Assembly (NCBI GenBank): GCA_934716785.1
Contig: CAKUYM010000193.1
Coordinates: 1-7,911, forward strand
Direction of reading: 5' to 3'
Origin: an uncultured Bacteroides sp.
Lineage (GTDB): Bacteria; Bacteroidota; Bacteroidia; Bacteroidales; Bacteroidaceae
DNA: 7,911 bases
This document shows, piece by piece, positions 5,497 to 7,911 of the stretch. Numbering within the stretch: position 1 is the stretch's first letter; each line of letters begins with the position of its first letter. The notes under the pieces were generated by a model. It ran no database searches. It saw nothing but the letters and a program-made list of their open reading frames with translations, and was not told the origin of the DNA. The position numbers and the translations under genes are program-made.

Positions 5497-6399
5497 CTAT
5501 TGTAAATTGGCTGTCAGGAATTTGCGTATTTCTTCTACACTTTTTCCCCGTCTTCGGGCGTAATCTTCCAGTTGGTCTTCTCCGATTTTGCCGACAGAGA
5601 AATATTCGGCAGCCGGATGAGCGAACATAAGTCCGCAAACGGAAGCATGCGGGTACATGGCGCCATTTTCAGTCAGCGAGATTCCTATCTGTTTCATGTC
5701 AAGCAGTTCGTCCAGCAGGAAGTTGACGGACTGGTCGGGCAACGAGGGATATCCGACAGCTGGACGGATACCTTGATATTTCTCAATCAGTAGCTCATCC
5801 ATACTCAGATTTTCGTCTTTGGCATATCCCCATGCCTCTTTGCGCACATACTCATGCATTTTTTCCGTAGCTGCTTCGGCAAGGCGGTCGGAAAGGGTTT
5901 GGACCAGCAAGTGCTTGTATGGGTCCTCTTCATATAGCCCTTCCATATCTGCGTCGATAGAAGAAGCAAAAGCGCCGATGCTATCCGGAATGCCCGAAGA
6001 TAGCGGACGGATGAAGTCACTCAGGCAAACAAAAGGGCTGCCGTCCTTTTTAGGTGTCTGCTGGCGAAGCAAAGGAAATGTGATAAACCGTCCTTCTTTT
6101 TTTTCAATCAACAGATTGTCTCCATCAGAATTTGCTTTGCAAAGTTTGAAGATTGTCTTTACTTCATAGCTGCGGTCGAGCAAATCCAGCATCCGGTTGG
6201 CTTCTTTGTATAGCTGCATGGCTTCGGCGGCTTTATTGCGTTCCTCTTCGGGGAAGCCCGCCAGCCACATGGCACGGCAGGCATCGCATCCATGAATGTT
6301 GGCAATGGCCGCAAAGCGTGGCTGAAACCCCCAAGCATGAAAGAAGTAAATCCAGTTGATGTATGGGGTGACATTATGTATTTTATATGATAAAATCAT
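5497..6399 (-). CDS. Stand-alone MetH-type B12-dependent methionine synthase activation domain protein
   Basis: In full-length MetH the C-terminal activation domain binds S-adenosylmethionine and helps re-methylate cob(II)alamin after the cofactor is oxidised. This 300-residue protein is that domain alone. Matches to the E. coli MetH C terminus include WIYFFHAW (16-23), FPLLRQQT (108-115), LSDFIRP (126-132), IGAFA (141-145), LSDRLAEAATEKMHEYVRKEAWGYAKDENLS (169-199) and, decisively, the SAM-binding RxxxGY motif R212-P-A-V-G216-Y217 followed by PSLPD, then LTENGAMYPHASVCGLMFAHP (242-262) and DQLEDYARRRGKS (275-287). No B12-, folate- or homocysteine-binding domains are attached. An insertion at about 31-55 holds HGCDACR. 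The start at 6399 is 11 bp after the pyrC stop. It may reactivate a separate MetH or another corrinoid protein; which one is unknown. Confidence 0.9.
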   Translation of the reverse strand: MILSYKIHNVTPYINWIYFFHAWGFQPRFAAIANIHGCDACRAMWLAGFPEEERNKAAEAMQLYKEANRMLDLLDRSYEVKTIFKLCKANSDGDNLLIEKKEGRFITFPLLRQQTPKKDGSPFVCLSDFIRPLSSGIPDSIGAFASSIDADMEGLYEEDPYKHLLVQTLSDRLAEAATEKMHEYVRKEAWGYAKDENLSMDELLIEKYQGIRPAVGYPSLPDQSVNFLLDELLDMKQIGISLTENGAMYPHASVCGLMFAHPAAEYFSVGKIGEDQLEDYARRRGKSVEEIRKFLTANLQ

Positions 6400-6410
6400 A
6401 AAGTTATCAT

Positions 6411-7751
6411 TTAGCGTTCAAAGAATAGCTCCTGACCGCGATAAGCCTCATCTACCGTTCCATTGTTGTATAACAGATGTCCGTTTGCAAATGTTTTCTC
6501 TACTTTCCAGTTGAAAGTGTGTCCTTCCAACGGGCTCCATTTACATTTGCTTAAAATACAATCCGTTGTCACCGTCCATTCAGAGTCGGGACGTATCAAG
6601 ACAAGGTCGGCCTGATAACCTCTGCGAATGAATCCTCGATTTTGTATTTCGTACATCCGGGCAGGGACGTGAGCCATTTTTTCTACCACCTTTTCGATGG
6701 TGAATACCCCCTTGTCCACCAACTCAAGCATGCTGACTAATGAAAATTGAATCATCGGCATGCCCGACATCGCTTTCAAGGCTCCTCCAGCCTTTTCGCT
6801 GAGCAAGTGCGGAGCGTGGTCAGTCGCAATAGCGTCAATTAGGTTGCTGTTGACAGCTTCCTGCAACGCCTTTCGATCCTCGGCCGTCTTGATGGCGGGG
6901 TTGCATTTGATGCGTGCCCCCAATGTCCGGTAATCTTCTTCTGTGAAGAGTAAGTGGGAAACGCAGGCTTCTGCCGTGATTTTCTTTTGCGCTAAGGGAG
7001 CGTTGGAAAACAAACTCAACTCTTTAGCGGTGGAGATGTGCATGATGTGCAGGCGTGCACCCGATTCACGTGCCAGTTGCACCGCCAACTCGGACGAATG
7101 AAAGCAAGCCTCTTCCGAGCGGATAGCCGGATGGAGAGACAACGGCACATCGTCTCCGTATTCTTTTTTATATTTCTCCGTATTTTCTTTGATAATTCCT
7201 TGGTCTTCGCAATGGGCGGCGATAAGCAGATCCGTACCGCCGAAGATATTGCGCAGGCTTGCCATGCGGTCTACCAACATATTGCCGGTGCTTGAACCCA
7301 TAAACAATTTCACGCCGCAGACACGATGTTTGTCTAACTTTGCGAACTGAGTATAGTTGTCATTGGTTGCTCCGAAATAGCAGGAGTAGTTGACAGACGA
7401 CTTTTCGCTTAATAAAGCGAATTTTTCGTCTAAAGCCTCCAGTGTGGTAGTCTGAGGATTGGTATTCGGCATATCCATGAAGGACGTGACGCCACCGGCG
7501 GCTGCGGCATGGCTTTCGGTAATGATATCTGCCTTATGAGTCAGTCCCGGATCGCGGAAATGCACATGTTCGTCAATGACACCCGGCAACAGATAACATC
7601 CTGTGGCATCTATGATTTCGTCACAAAGCATGGCTGGCTTCTCGTCACCTGCCAATATCTCGGCGATTTTCTCGCCTTCGATTACTACCGAACCTGTTAC
7701 TGTTCTCCCTTCGTTGACAATAACGGCATTTTGAATCAGCGTACGTTTCAT
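6411..7751 (-). CDS. pyrC: Dihydroorotase
   Basis: This zinc amidohydrolase interconverts N-carbamoyl-L-aspartate and dihydroorotate, the third step of pyrimidine synthesis, in the cytoplasm. The TIM-barrel metal ligands are visible, numbered from the start used here: H62 and H64 in DEHVHFRDPG, K148 in GVKLFMG (the likely carbamylated lysine), H180 in AAHCED, H238 in HIMHIS and D311 in ATDHAPH. The 446-residue length suits the long (class I-like) type. A start nine codons further upstream (7778) is open, but ATG 7751 gives the normal family N terminus MKRTLIQNAVIVNEG and overlaps the upstream gene's TGA as ATGA, which implies translational coupling. The next gene follows after 11 bp. Function as a true dihydroorotase rather than a related hydrolase is well supported by the complete ligand set and FRDPG. 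Confidence 0.95.
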   Translation of the reverse strand: MKRTLIQNAVIVNEGRTVTGSVVIEGEKIAEILAGDEKPAMLCDEIIDATGCYLLPGVIDEHVHFRDPGLTHKADIITESHAAAAGGVTSFMDMPNTNPQTTTLEALDEKFALLSEKSSVNYSCYFGATNDNYTQFAKLDKHRVCGVKLFMGSSTGNMLVDRMASLRNIFGGTDLLIAAHCEDQGIIKENTEKYKKEYGDDVPLSLHPAIRSEEACFHSSELAVQLARESGARLHIMHISTAKELSLFSNAPLAQKKITAEACVSHLLFTEEDYRTLGARIKCNPAIKTAEDRKALQEAVNSNLIDAIATDHAPHLLSEKAGGALKAMSGMPMIQFSLVSMLELVDKGVFTIEKVVEKMAHVPARMYEIQNRGFIRRGYQADLVLIRPDSEWTVTTDCILSKCKWSPLEGHTFNWKVEKTFANGHLLYNNGTVDEAYRGQELFFER

Positions 7752-7911
7752 TTCTTTTGCGGGAATTTGTGGAACCAACTGTTTACTTTTAATTTAATCA
7801 CACCGAAAACGGCTTCTCCGAAAATGCTGCTGTTCATCTTGGATGTGCCCAATTCGCGGTTGATGAAGATGACGGGAACTTCGATGATCTTGAAGCCGCA
7901 TTTATAAGCGG
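7748..7911 (-). CDS. Polyprenol-phosphate mannosyltransferase-like glycosyltransferase, C-terminal end only
   Basis: The frame from 7909 to the TGA at 7750-7748 encodes 53 residues beginning AYKCGFKIIEVPVIFINREL and continuing GTSKMNSSIFGEAVFGVIKLK. This is the conserved C-terminal end of dolichol/polyprenol-phosphate mannose synthase-like family 2 glycosyltransferases (EVPVIF-x-(N/D)R...GTSKM). Such enzymes move a sugar from a nucleotide sugar to a polyprenyl phosphate at the cytoplasmic membrane face. The catalytic N-terminal domain lies outside the window. The stop codon overlaps the pyrC start by 4 bp. Substrate cannot be assigned. Confidence 0.88.
   Translation of the reverse strand, partial: AYKCGFKIIEVPVIFINRELGTSKMNSSIFGEAVFGVIKLKVNSWFHKFPQKK

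Noticed and set aside
7752..7778. Longer dihydroorotase start, nine codons upstream of the one used
   Set aside because: The extra residues MVPQIPAKE are encoded inside the preceding glycosyltransferase gene and do not fit the family N terminus; the ATGA overlap at 7751-7748 supports the shorter start.

Overview
The window looks like a Bacteroides-type (Bacteroidales) chromosome carrying an integrated mobilizable element. The evidence is a Bacteroides-family tyrosine integrase, a MobV relaxase, exact TAnnTTTG -7 boxes, and a pyrC / MetH-activation / ECF-sigma gene cluster with Bacteroidales-like proteins. Species cannot be fixed from sequence alone. Every gene I can support is on the minus strand.

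Left part (1 to about 4270), the mobile element. Reading in the direction of transcription (right to left): a tyrosine integrase (4093-2861); a small RhuM-like winged-helix protein 24 bp behind it (2836-2462); about 850 bp with no convincing gene, holding TGATGA-type repeats in an AT-rich stretch, a large imperfect hairpin and two further hairpins that make a good oriT candidate; then a MobV relaxase (1611-307) closed by a clear intrinsic terminator. Left of that is a 300-bp stretch with nested inverted repeats around a perfect 14-bp palindrome, and a promoter pointing left at a gene of which only eight codons are in the window. The gene set is that of an integrate-and-be-mobilized element. 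There are no mating-pore genes here, so transfer would need a helper. Neither end of the element can be fixed from this window.

Right part (about 4280 to 7911), the chromosomal operon. Reading right to left: the C-terminal end of a polyprenol-phosphate mannosyltransferase-like glycosyltransferase, overlapping by 4 bp the dihydroorotase gene (pyrC); 11 bp later a free-standing MetH reactivation domain; 25 bp later an ECF sigma factor; 5 bp later a four-helix membrane protein. A strong hairpin with a T tract (4330-4282) ends the operon. The element sits just beyond this terminator, so the insertion appears to leave the host operon intact.

The items most worth a second look are the repeat-rich spacer between the RhuM-like gene and the relaxase, the solo MetH activation domain in a pyrimidine/sigma operon, the ECF sigma factor paired with a non-canonical membrane protein, and the integrase with Ala at the usual first catalytic Arg. 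I see no convincing wholly new multi-gene system.
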